Source: Sedimentisphaera sp050251615 (GTDB taxonomy: Bacteria; Planctomycetota; Phycisphaerae; Sedimentisphaerales; Sedimentisphaeraceae). From it: a stretch of DNA of 5,452 nt. Shown piece by piece: positions 1 through 5,452 of this stretch; position 1 is the first letter of the stretch; the number at the start of each line of letters is the position of its first letter. The translations under genes and the position numbers were made by a program. A model generated the notes under the pieces. The model did not search any database. It was not told the DNA's origin and saw only the letters and a list, made by a program, of their open reading frames with translations. The stretch spans positions 1 to 5,452 of the forward strand of contig JBFWMM010000070.1 of NCBI GenBank assembly GCA_050251615.1, written 5' to 3'.

Positions 1-2156
1 TCGAGGTAGTTGCCATCGCGGCCGGCTTGATCGAGCACCAGATACCACAGGCCGCTCTCTTTATCCTGCACCTTCACAAGCGCGGTAAACATATCGTTCA
101 AAATCCTGCAAATCTGCTCCCTTTCAGTGTGCTCTGCGGGTAGCTCATCGAGCACATCCACAATCGCCATCGCATACCAGCCCATCGCCCTGCCCCAGAA
201 GTTCGGGGCGCAGCCTGTCTCTTTATCAGCCCATTTCTGCTCTCTGCTCTCATCCCATGCGTGGTAGAGCAGGCCTGTTTCAGGGTCGCGGGCGTGCTTG
301 TTCATAAGGATAATCTGCTTTACGGCATCATCGTAAAGCGCGGGCTCATTGAAGGCTCCTGCGAATCTTGCGATAAACGGCGAGCCCATATAAAGGCCGT
401 CAAGCCACATCTGATGCGGGTAGCGCTTCTTATGCCAGAAGCCGCCATCGCTTGTGCGCGGATGGCCTTCGAGCTGTTTGCGGAGGGTCTTTATGGCGGA
501 GAGGTACTTTTTATCGCCGGTCGCCTGATAGAGCTTTATCAGCGCGCTGCCGGGCTTTATCATATCGATATTGTAATCGGCGAGTTTGTAGGTCTTTATC
601 GTGCCGTCCGGCTCAAGGAGCCTGTCGTAATAGCCCTGCACATAATCGCGATACTTCTTCTCGCCTGTCTTTTCGTACATACGCCAGAGCGCCTCGTTTA
701 CCAGGCCATAGGTATAGCTCCATTTGGGATCGTCGGAGAAATCAAGGCTCCAGTAGTCGGCATTGCGCGAGAGAACGGTATCTGCTATGAGCCTGTCAAA
801 GTTTACCTCAATCCGTTTCTCCGGTAGCACCTGAAAATTCACGATGCCCTCGGAAACACCCTCTTTCTCTGTATTCTCGAACGTGCAGCCTGTAAGGAAC
901 ACATCTCGCACGGGGTTGTTTTCGTAGCCCTCAATAAGCCAGGGATACTTGCTCTTGCCGCAGTGGACGCCTGACATATAGATATTGCGCACAACAGGCG
1001 GAAAATCGCCGTCATCGCCTTCGCCGTAATGGAAGTTGATGCGGAGCGCCGCCTCGCGCACCTGCGGCATATCCACGTTGCGCATAAAAATATTCTCGAT
1101 GACTCCCCCGCGCACGCTGTTTGTCTTGATTCTCAGGCCGCGTTCGAGGTTGGGGCTGTCCATAAGGCAATCCTCCACGAAAACATTTCGCACACCGCCC
1201 GAGCACTCGCTTCCGATAACAACGCCGCCGTGGCCGTCTTTCATTGTGCAATCACGCACGATTATATTTTCGCTCGCCACACCCACACGGCGCCCGTCGT
1301 CGTTGCGGCCGCTCTTTATCGCGATGCAGTCGTCGCCAGTGTCGAAGTAGCAGTCTTCGATAAGCACGTTTTTACTGCTCTCGGGGTTGCAGCCGTCATT
1401 GTTGGGACCATGGCCGACAATCGTTACCCCGCGCACAGTGATATTCTCGCAGAGAACGGGATTTATGTGCCACATCGGGCTATTTTTAATTGTAACGCCT
1501 TCGATGAGTATGTTTTTGCATCGGTACGGCTGAATCATAACGGGGCGCAGCTTGTATGCCTTGCCGAACAGGCGCTCTTCAACCGGCACACCCGCCTTTT
1601 CGCGCGCAAATTCATAGAGCCTGTCGATTGAGCTTTTGCTTGTCCATTTCCAGCGCCACCAGTTTGAGTTGGAGCCGTTGCCATCAAGTGTTCCCGCGCC
1701 TGTGATGGCGATATTTTCCTGCTCCATCGCATAAATCAGCGGCGAAAAGTTGATGCACTCAACGCCTTCGTAGCGAGTGAACACTAACGGATAATCATCG
1801 AGGTTGGTAAAGAAGCTCACAACCGCTCCCTCTTCGAGATGCAGGTTTACATTGCTCTTCAAATGTATCGGGCCTGTAAGAAACTCACCCTCCGGCACAA
1901 CCACCCTTCCGCCGCCCGCCTCACTGCAAGCTTCCACAGCTTTTGCAAAAGCCTTCGTACAGTCGGTATCGCCGTTGCCTTCGGCGCCGTAATCTGTTAC
2001 AGGGAAATCCACAGCGGGGAATTCGGGCGCATTAATCTGCTCCAAAATCGCCGGAACGCTGTCCCAGCCGGCCTGCTCGCTTATGGCGGAGGCGAACGGC
2101 GCTGCCAGTAAAACGGCAAACGCAAGGAATGTGTATCCTTTAACAGAGAGCTTCAT
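1..2156 (-). CDS. Secreted bifunctional pectinase: GH28 polygalacturonase-like domain fused to GH105 unsaturated uronyl hydrolase (C-terminus beyond left edge)
   Basis: I translated this minus-strand frame from the ATG at 2156 to the left edge and met no stop, giving 718 complete codons. Residues 1-24 are a signal peptide (MKLSVKG, hydrophobic core, then ASA before ISEQ), so the enzyme is exported. The start is backed by GAAAGG about 6 nt upstream. Residues ~50-435 are a GH28 right-handed beta-helix. It opens with FPVTDYGAEGNGDTD and carries the family's acidic and basic motifs: NND (252-254), GDD (274-276), GHGG (308-311) and RIK (342-344). Residues ~447-718 are GH105. They show WLDGLYMGSPF, whose Asp586 aligns by my reading with the catalytic Asp of YteR, then HAWDES (631-636) and WGRAMGWY (654-661), ending in GLWYLVLDQ...GNYL at the edge. 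By usual GH105 length, about 100 residues are missing. Family knowledge: GH28 hydrolyses galacturonide bonds; GH105 removes unsaturated galacturonate from lyase-made oligosaccharides. Exact substrates are inferred. It lies 79 nt downstream of the GH43 gene. Confidence 0.93.
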   Translation of the reverse strand, partial: MKLSVKGYTFLAFAVLLAAPFASAISEQAGWDSVPAILEQINAPEFPAVDFPVTDYGAEGNGDTDCTKAFAKAVEACSEAGGGRVVVPEGEFLTGPIHLKSNVNLHLEEGAVVSFFTNLDDYPLVFTRYEGVECINFSPLIYAMEQENIAITGAGTLDGNGSNSNWWRWKWTSKSSIDRLYEFAREKAGVPVEERLFGKAYKLRPVMIQPYRCKNILIEGVTIKNSPMWHINPVLCENITVRGVTIVGHGPNNDGCNPESSKNVLIEDCYFDTGDDCIAIKSGRNDDGRRVGVASENIIVRDCTMKDGHGGVVIGSECSGGVRNVFVEDCLMDSPNLERGLRIKTNSVRGGVIENIFMRNVDMPQVREAALRINFHYGEGDDGDFPPVVRNIYMSGVHCGKSKYPWLIEGYENNPVRDVFLTGCTFENTEKEGVSEGIVNFQVLPEKRIEVNFDRLIADTVLSRNADYWSLDFSDDPKWSYTYGLVNEALWRMYEKTGEKKYRDYVQGYYDRLLEPDGTIKTYKLADYNIDMIKPGSALIKLYQATGDKKYLSAIKTLRKQLEGHPRTSDGGFWHKKRYPHQMWLDGLYMGSPFIARFAGAFNEPALYDDAVKQIILMNKHARDPETGLLYHAWDESREQKWADKETGCAPNFWGRAMGWYAMAIVDVLDELPAEHTEREQICRILNDMFTALVKVQDKESGLWYLVLDQAGRDGNYL

Positions 2157-2235
2157 CTATAACCTTTCGTCTATTCCAATCATCACTTCAAACGCAACTG
2201 CCGACCACCGCAAGAGAAGCACAAGCTTTATACGC
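2157..2235 (-). other. Intra-operon spacer between GH43 and GH28-GH105 genes
   Basis: The 79 nt between the GH43 stop codon and the GH28-GH105 start contain no hairpin followed by a T-run on the minus strand; only a 4-bp AAGC/GCTT stem is visible. Co-transcription of the two glycosidases is therefore likely. A ribosome binding site (GAAAGG) sits about 6 nt before the downstream ATG. An internal promoter cannot be excluded. Confidence 0.55.
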
Positions 2236-3915
2236 TTACTTTTCTACCCTGAACCAGTCGAAATCAGCGCTTCCGGTGCCTTCTGCTTCATTTTTGACGC
2301 AAAATATACCGACTTTCGCACCAATCCACTTGCCTTCACGAGCCTTGAAAGAATCTCCGATTGGATGGTAAATATGCCCATCGGAGCTGTAGCGGAAGCG
2401 GCAAATCGCATCGGGCCCTTCAACAGAAACCTCCAAGTAAACCGTATCACCGGCAAACGGCTGACGCGCCGTAACAGTTTCCCTGCCGCCCTTATCCGCC
2501 CTCTCACATTCAAGCCGGACAAGCTCAAACGAGGCGCCTTTCCTGCACAGGTAAACGCAGGAATAATCCATACCCGCAATGATAAGGCCGCTTTTCACGC
2601 CGCTGCCTGCGAGCAGGGTAAGCTTTGTTCGGGCGGTGAAAGATGGAGCGGGGAATTTCTGCATAAGCAGATTGCCCGCGTTCCAGAGGCGCGAGTCCTG
2701 CGCGGAAAGCTGCTCGGCATTAAGGCGCAGGCATCCCCCTGGGGTATCAAGCTCGTACCAGGACTCTTCGGGATTTGCCATCCACTGCCACTGAAGCCCC
2801 GGCTCGCCCGAATCAAACTCATCAGACTCCACCGGACTTGCAACCTGCTCGGGGCCTGTGGCAACGGGCTTTCTGAATGAAAGCACAGGCACCTGCCGAC
2901 CTCTCTCGTCTTTGCGCCCCATCATCGGCCAATCGTCTATCCACTCAACAGGCTGAAGATGCACAACGCGCCCGTAAGCGCCCAAGTCTTGAAAATGCAT
3001 AAACCACGATTCACCCTCAGGAGTCTGCACCCAGCCGCCTTGATGAGGGCCGTTGACAGGCGTATCTCCCTGCTCAAGTACAATCTTTGTCTCATAGGGG
3101 CCCAATACGTTCTTCGAGCGCAGCGCAAGCTGCCAGCCCGCTTTCACCCCGCCCGCGGGGGCGAGAATGTAGTAAAAGCCGTCCCTCTTGTAGAACTTGG
3201 GGCCCTCGATTGTGGGCTGATTTAAGGTGCCATCAAACACGAGCCTGCCGCGCGGGTCTGCTTTTGTGCCCTCTTCATTCATCTCGCGGACGGTAAGTAT
3301 GCTCTTGATGCCGCATCTGCTCGCCGCCCACGCGTGAACGATATAGGCCTTGCCATCGTCGTCCCAGAGCGGGCAGGCATCTATCATGCCGAGCCCGTCA
3401 AGCACGAGCACCGGCTCCTGCCACGGGCCCGCGGGGCTATCCGCACGCACCATATATATGCCGGAATCAGGGTCGCCCCAGTAAATGTAAAACTTGCCGT
3501 TGTGGCAGCGGATGCTCGGCGCCCAGACTCCGTTTCCGTGTTCGGGGCTGCTGAAACGCTGTTCGGGGTGGCGCCGCAGAGCATGGCCGATAAGAGACCA
3601 GTTGACAAGATCCTTTGAGTGCAGGATCGGCAAGCCCGGTATGCAGGTAAAGCTGGAGGATGTCATATAGTAATCATTGCCCACCCTCACAACATCGGGG
3701 TCTGAATAATCTGCGTGAATTACGGGGTTGCGATACTTGCCACTCAAACAATCAGCAGACCAGACCTCTGAAACATAATCGGCAGCCGCAAAAACCTGTA
3801 TTGCCTCCGCTGCTTCACATACCGGAGCTGCCTGCCCCGTCTCATTGCTCAATTTAGAATTATCTGCACAAACACTCGCCGCCACGAGTAGCGTTGCCAT
3901 TATCACTTCTCTCAT
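2236..3915 (-). CDS. Secreted GH43 glycosidase (beta-xylosidase / alpha-L-arabinofuranosidase type) with C-terminal ConA-like domain
   Basis: From the ATG at 3915 the product has 559 residues. A TTG at 3948 would add 11 residues, but the ATG places a signal peptide at the N-terminus (MREVIMATLLVAASVCA, cleavage before DN) and has GACGGGTG just upstream. Residues ~60-345 form a five-bladed GH43 propeller with all three acidic catalytic residues. Asp72 in YSDPDVV is the base, Asp179 in MIDACPLWDDDGK is the pKa modulator, and Glu237 in TIEGPKFYK is the acid. The motifs PGLPILHSKDLVNW, GPHQGGWVQTPEGESWF and HFQDLGAYGRVVHLQP are typical of the large beta-xylosidase-like GH43 group. Residues ~362-558 resemble the C-terminal concanavalin-A-like sandwich of those enzymes, ending ADFDWFRVEK. 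It should release arabinose or xylose from polysaccharide side chains outside the cytoplasm; which sugar cannot be told from sequence. Between signal peptide and propeller is a ~40-residue segment with two cysteines and no motif I recognise. No dockerin tail is present. Confidence 0.92.
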   Translation of the reverse strand: MREVIMATLLVAASVCADNSKLSNETGQAAPVCEAAEAIQVFAAADYVSEVWSADCLSGKYRNPVIHADYSDPDVVRVGNDYYMTSSSFTCIPGLPILHSKDLVNWSLIGHALRRHPEQRFSSPEHGNGVWAPSIRCHNGKFYIYWGDPDSGIYMVRADSPAGPWQEPVLVLDGLGMIDACPLWDDDGKAYIVHAWAASRCGIKSILTVREMNEEGTKADPRGRLVFDGTLNQPTIEGPKFYKRDGFYYILAPAGGVKAGWQLALRSKNVLGPYETKIVLEQGDTPVNGPHQGGWVQTPEGESWFMHFQDLGAYGRVVHLQPVEWIDDWPMMGRKDERGRQVPVLSFRKPVATGPEQVASPVESDEFDSGEPGLQWQWMANPEESWYELDTPGGCLRLNAEQLSAQDSRLWNAGNLLMQKFPAPSFTARTKLTLLAGSGVKSGLIIAGMDYSCVYLCRKGASFELVRLECERADKGGRETVTARQPFAGDTVYLEVSVEGPDAICRFRYSSDGHIYHPIGDSFKAREGKWIGAKVGIFCVKNEAEGTGSADFDWFRVEK

Positions 3916-3936
3916 ATTCACCCGTCTTGCAACTAT

Positions 3937-3958
3937 AATCCAAAGCAATCAATCCAAA
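3937..3958. repeat. Short direct repeat AATCCAAA upstream of the GH43 gene
   Basis: AATCCAAA occurs at 3937-3944 and again at 3951-3958, a 14-bp centre-to-centre spacing. The nearer copy is 21 bp before the GH43 start. The arrangement could be a tandem operator half-site, or may be chance in AT-rich sequence. No regulator is encoded nearby to pair with it. Confidence 0.25.
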
Positions 3959-4116
3959 TCCATCCTTCAATGCGCCGGCAGTTTTTCGATTATGCGCACC
4001 GGCCTTTATTTCAGGATACGAAACTAAGCCGTTTCTTCAAGGGTATTCGGCGCAAAATGAACAGTTACTTGATAAATAGCGCTTCAGATAATAGAATTAT
4101 GTACAACTCATCGCTC

Positions 4117-4131
4117 GGCTCGGCCCGAGCC
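4117..4131. promoter_or_regulatory. Perfect 15-bp palindrome, possible operator
   Basis: GGCTCGG-C-CCGAGCC is a perfect inverted repeat of 7 + 1 + 7 in the middle of the divergent intergenic region, GC-rich in an otherwise AT-rich stretch. It is about 45 bp upstream of the TTGACA at 4177. The single central base is too short for an RNA loop without opening inner pairs, and no T-run follows on either strand, so a dimeric regulator site is more plausible than a terminator. The cognate protein is unknown. Confidence 0.35.
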
Positions 4132-4176
4132 TTGATTCACTTCTTTTCCTTAAGAAACAGGGCTGCACCCGTGCGA

Positions 4177-4208
4177 TTGACACTAAAGGTACAAATCTTT
4201 GTTTTTTA
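4177..4208 (+). promoter_or_regulatory. Candidate promoter for the flavoprotein gene (-35 box clear, -10 weak)
   Basis: TTGACA at 4177-4182 is a perfect sigma-70 -35 match about 95 bp before the ATG at 4278. The -10 region 17-20 bp downstream is only a T-rich run (TGTTTT to TTTTTA) and is a poor match. A small inverted repeat GCAC-CC-GTGC (4165-4174) touches the upstream side of the -35 box. Confidence 0.3.
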
Positions 4209-4277
4209 CCATGAACATTTTTCGCATTTGTTTAGAATAAGAAGAAATGAAGATATAACTCAGTACAGGAGCTAAAA

Positions 4278-4910
4278 ATGAAAGTCTTACTGGTCAACGG
4301 AAGCCCGAATAAAGAAGGTTGCACATTCACGGCATTGCAGGAAGTTGCAGAGTCTCTGAACGCCGAAGGCATTGAAACAGAGTTTTTCCATATTGGAACC
4401 AAACCGATATCGGGATGTATCGCGTGCCGGAAATGTGAGGATTTGGGATGCTGCTCAATCTCGGATAACGTCAATGAGTTTCTCGACATCGCCAAAGACG
4501 CAGACGGCTTCATTTTCGGCTCGCCTGTGTATTATGCCGCCGCGGCAGGCGCCCTGACATGCTTTATGGACAGGGTATTCTTCACCGTTTTAATGTCCGG
4601 CTTGCAAACATTCTACCTCAAACCCGCCGCTGCCGTAGTCAGCGCAAGGCGCGCCGGAACCACTGCAACATTCGACCAGCTCAACAAATACTTCTCCGTC
4701 TCGCAGATGCCGATTGTTTCGTCGAGCTACTGGAATATGGTACACGGCTTTACTCCGGAAGATGTCCGGCAGGACCTGGAAGGCCTCCAGGCAATGCGCA
4801 CACTTGGCAGAAATATGGCATGGCTGCTCAAATGCAAGGAAGCCGGAATCAAGGCCGGAATTCCGTTGCCGGAGAGAGAAAAAGCCATCCGAACCAACTT
4901 CATCAGGTGA
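4278..4910 (+). CDS. Iron-sulfur flavoprotein-like NAD(P)H-dependent FMN reductase (flavodoxin fold)
   Basis: The 210-residue product starts at an ATG preceded by AGGAG with a 6-nt spacer. The N-terminus MKVLLVNGSPNKEGCT is the beta1/phosphate-binding loop of the flavodoxin-like FMN reductase family, and FGSPVYYAAAAGALTCFMDR (residues 80-99) is the conserved second flavin-contact segment. Between them is a compact cysteine cluster: Cys47, Cys50, Cys53, then Cys58 and Cys59. This fits the C-x2-C-x2-C-x4-7-C motif that binds a 4Fe-4S cluster in archaeal and bacterial iron-sulfur flavoproteins. The tail LPEREKAIRTNFIR is shared by many bacterial members from memory. It probably acts in the cytoplasm, moving electrons from a reduced nicotinamide or ferredoxin through FMN to quinones, oxygen species or other acceptors; the physiological acceptor is unknown. 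No signal peptide or membrane segment is seen. It is divergent from the glycosidases and likely monocistronic. Many relatives keep only part of the cysteine set, so cluster binding is an inference. Confidence 0.88.
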   Translation: MKVLLVNGSPNKEGCTFTALQEVAESLNAEGIETEFFHIGTKPISGCIACRKCEDLGCCSISDNVNEFLDIAKDADGFIFGSPVYYAAAAGALTCFMDRVFFTVLMSGLQTFYLKPAAAVVSARRAGTTATFDQLNKYFSVSQMPIVSSSYWNMVHGFTPEDVRQDLEGLQAMRTLGRNMAWLLKCKEAGIKAGIPLPEREKAIRTNFIR

Positions 4911-4938
4911 TACCCGCGTCATTGTGGATTGCATCATC

Positions 4939-4963
4939 AGCGGGGCGCTTGTATGCCGCCGCT
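4939..4963 (+). terminator. GC-rich hairpin after the flavoprotein gene, possible transcript end
   Basis: AGCGGGGC (4939-4946) pairs with GCCGCCGCT (4955-4963) as eight base pairs with one bulged G and an 8-nt loop, 29 nt after the flavoprotein stop codon. No U-tract follows, so it is not a canonical intrinsic terminator. It may be a 3'-end stabilising hairpin or a Rho-dependent context. Confidence 0.3.
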
Positions 4964-5045
4964 CTACGCGAGCTGGCTTTATGTGCAGATGAGAATTATT
5001 TCACGCCTTCACGGAGGGAGCAGGGAAGCTTGGCAGACAAATCGT

Positions 5046-5081
5046 AAAATAAAAAAGGGTGAGAGCTGTTCGCCCTCACCC
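5046..5081 (-). terminator. Strong intrinsic terminator for the minus-strand dockerin-tailed gene
   Basis: Read on the minus strand, GGGTGAG (5081-5075), an 11-nt loop and CTCACCC (5063-5057) form a perfect 7-bp stem, followed directly by TTTTTTATTTT (5056-5046). The stem starts 33 nt after the stop codon of the gene that ends at 5115. On the plus strand the A-run precedes the stem and no T-run follows, so it should work in one direction only. Confidence 0.9.
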
Positions 5082-5114
5082 CGAGACATGTTATGAAGTT
5101 CTATTGAGTCTGAA

Positions 5115-5452
5115 TTATTCGACGCCGGTCAACCAGCCGTCCGCGAGTTCTGCGTAGTCGATCATATCGACCGTGCAGTCGCCGTTCATATCCGGAACGA
5201 GCGTTCCGATAACAGGCACGCAGTCGGTGCTTTCGTCCGTGAAGAAGAGGCCGTCGAAGAGAATTGAACCGGTATCTTCGCCGCCGTCTTCAATTGAGAA
5301 GTTGATCATATAGAGATCGCTGCAACTGAGCAGGTCATCATCTGCGGGGAACGGAACAACAACGTCTGCCCATTCGCCCACGGGTACGTCAGGGAAGTCC
5401 ACAGTGATACGTCCTTTGTTGTAAAGTTCATCCACTGCGGGCGCTTCCTTTC
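5115..5452 (-). CDS. C-terminal part of a secreted protein with beta-sandwich-like region and dockerin-like calcium-binding tail (5' end beyond right edge)
   Basis: The minus-strand frame is open from the right edge to a TAA at 5115, giving 111 visible residues. A GTG at 5435 lies inside the frame, but the sequence continues upstream as KEAPA, so it is not a credible start. Visible residues ~10-72 alternate hydrophobic and polar positions (ITVDFPDVPVGEWADVVVPF, LYMINFSIEDGG, SILFDGLFFTDES) in the manner of a jelly-roll carbohydrate-binding module. I cannot assign a family. Residues ~87-107 read DMNGDCTVDMIDY then AELADGWL, one dockerin type I / EF-hand-like calcium loop (Asp, Asn and Asp ligands) followed by a helix ending in WL. 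This single loop near the C-terminus is common in secreted planctomycete proteins, where it probably serves attachment or sorting rather than a classical cellulosome. It is convergent with the flavoprotein gene. Confidence 0.8.
   Translation of the reverse strand, partial: KEAPAVDELYNKGRITVDFPDVPVGEWADVVVPFPADDDLLSCSDLYMINFSIEDGGEDTGSILFDGLFFTDESTDCVPVIGTLVPDMNGDCTVDMIDYAELADGWLTGVE

Larger units (their letters stand above)
3916..4277. promoter_or_regulatory. Divergent intergenic region between the glycosidase operon and the flavoprotein gene
   Basis: These 362 bases separate two divergently transcribed genes and visibly carry more A and T than the coding sequence on either side. They must hold the 5' ends of both transcripts. 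I see a palindrome at 4117-4131, a direct repeat at 3937-3958, a -35-like TTGACA at 4177 and an AGGAG ribosome binding site at 4267-4271. A plus-strand open frame of 101 codons (3970-4275) crosses it, but it has no ribosome binding site or recognisable protein character and I treat it as chance. No RNA gene or known riboswitch is recognisable. Confidence 0.6.
4911..5114. other. Convergent intergenic region
   Basis: These 204 bases lie between the stop codons of the plus-strand flavoprotein gene and the minus-strand dockerin-tailed gene. They contain the two hairpins listed separately. I see no additional gene, repeat or RNA in the remainder. Confidence 0.6.

Noticed and set aside
261..827. 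188-codon plus-strand open frame
   Set aside because: It lies antisense to the GH105 domain, whose motifs and uninterrupted frame are clear. Its translation resembles no family and it has no ribosome binding site worth noting.
1029..1631. 200-codon plus-strand open frame
   Set aside because: It lies antisense to the GH28 beta-helix. The length reflects the codon bias of the real minus-strand gene.
2083..2880. 265-codon plus-strand open frame
   Set aside because: It lies antisense to the GH43 C-terminal domain and the spacer, crosses the start of the GH28 gene, and its translation has no recognisable domain.
3916..3948. Upstream TTG start (3948) adding 11 residues to the GH43 protein
   Set aside because: The added residues place a second hydrophobic stretch and arginines before the signal peptide. 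The ATG at 3915 gives a compact, normal signal sequence.
3974..4003. GCCGG ... CCGGC inverted repeat upstream of the GH43 gene
   Set aside because: Only 5 bp of stem around a 20-nt AT-rich loop, with no T-run following on either strand; probably chance.
3970..4275. 101-codon plus-strand open frame in the divergent intergenic region
   Set aside because: It has no ribosome binding site, low-complexity basic composition and no domain-like pattern, and it ends only 2 nt before the real flavoprotein start.
4559..5047. 162-codon plus-strand frame running past the flavoprotein stop, possibly a frameshifted extension
   Set aside because: The flavoprotein ends in the normal NFIR C-terminus of its family, so no extension is needed, and the alternative frame has no family resemblance.
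5433..5435. GTG as start of the dockerin-tailed protein
   Set aside because: The frame stays open to the window edge, and the beta-sandwich-like region appears cut if started here. No ribosome binding site is visible upstream.

Overview
The window looks like a carbohydrate-degradation locus from a secretion-rich environmental bacterium. My best guess is a planctomycete of the Phycisphaerae/Sedimentisphaerales type. Three observations point there. A secreted protein at the right edge ends in a single dockerin-like calcium-binding loop (D-x-N-x-D-C-x-V-D-x-x-D-Y followed by a WL tail), which that lineage uses often. The base composition looks moderately GC. There is no SusC/SusD pair or TonB receptor of the Bacteroidota kind. 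The taxon is an inference; no marker gene is present.

Layout: positions 1-3915 carry two minus-strand genes that read leftwards as a probable operon. The upstream gene (3915 down to 2236) is a secreted GH43 glycosidase of the beta-xylosidase / alpha-L-arabinofuranosidase type with a C-terminal concanavalin-A-like domain. After a 79-nt gap with no terminator comes a very long open frame (2156 down past the left edge, at least 718 residues). It encodes a signal peptide, a complete GH28 polygalacturonase-type beta-helix, and then most of a GH105 unsaturated-uronyl hydrolase in the same polypeptide. Positions 3916-4277 form a more AT-rich divergent intergenic region with a perfect 15-bp palindrome and a short direct repeat. 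A plus-strand gene (4278-4910) encodes an iron-sulfur-flavoprotein-like NAD(P)H/FMN reductase. Positions 4911-5114 are non-coding between convergent genes and hold a hairpin plus a strong intrinsic terminator serving the minus strand. From 5115 to the right edge is the C-terminus of a secreted beta-sandwich-like protein with the dockerin-like tail.

Working together: GH28, GH105 and GH43 make a coherent pectin-debranching set. GH43 would remove arabinose or xylose side groups, GH28 would cut galacturonic-acid linkages, and GH105 would remove the unsaturated uronic acid that pectate or rhamnogalacturonan lyases leave at the non-reducing end. No lyase, transporter or regulator is visible in this window. 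The flavoprotein is divergently transcribed and is probably not part of the pectin pathway. The most notable item is the GH28-GH105 bifunctional enzyme. I found no CRISPR array, tRNA, rRNA, insertion sequence or obviously novel defence system.
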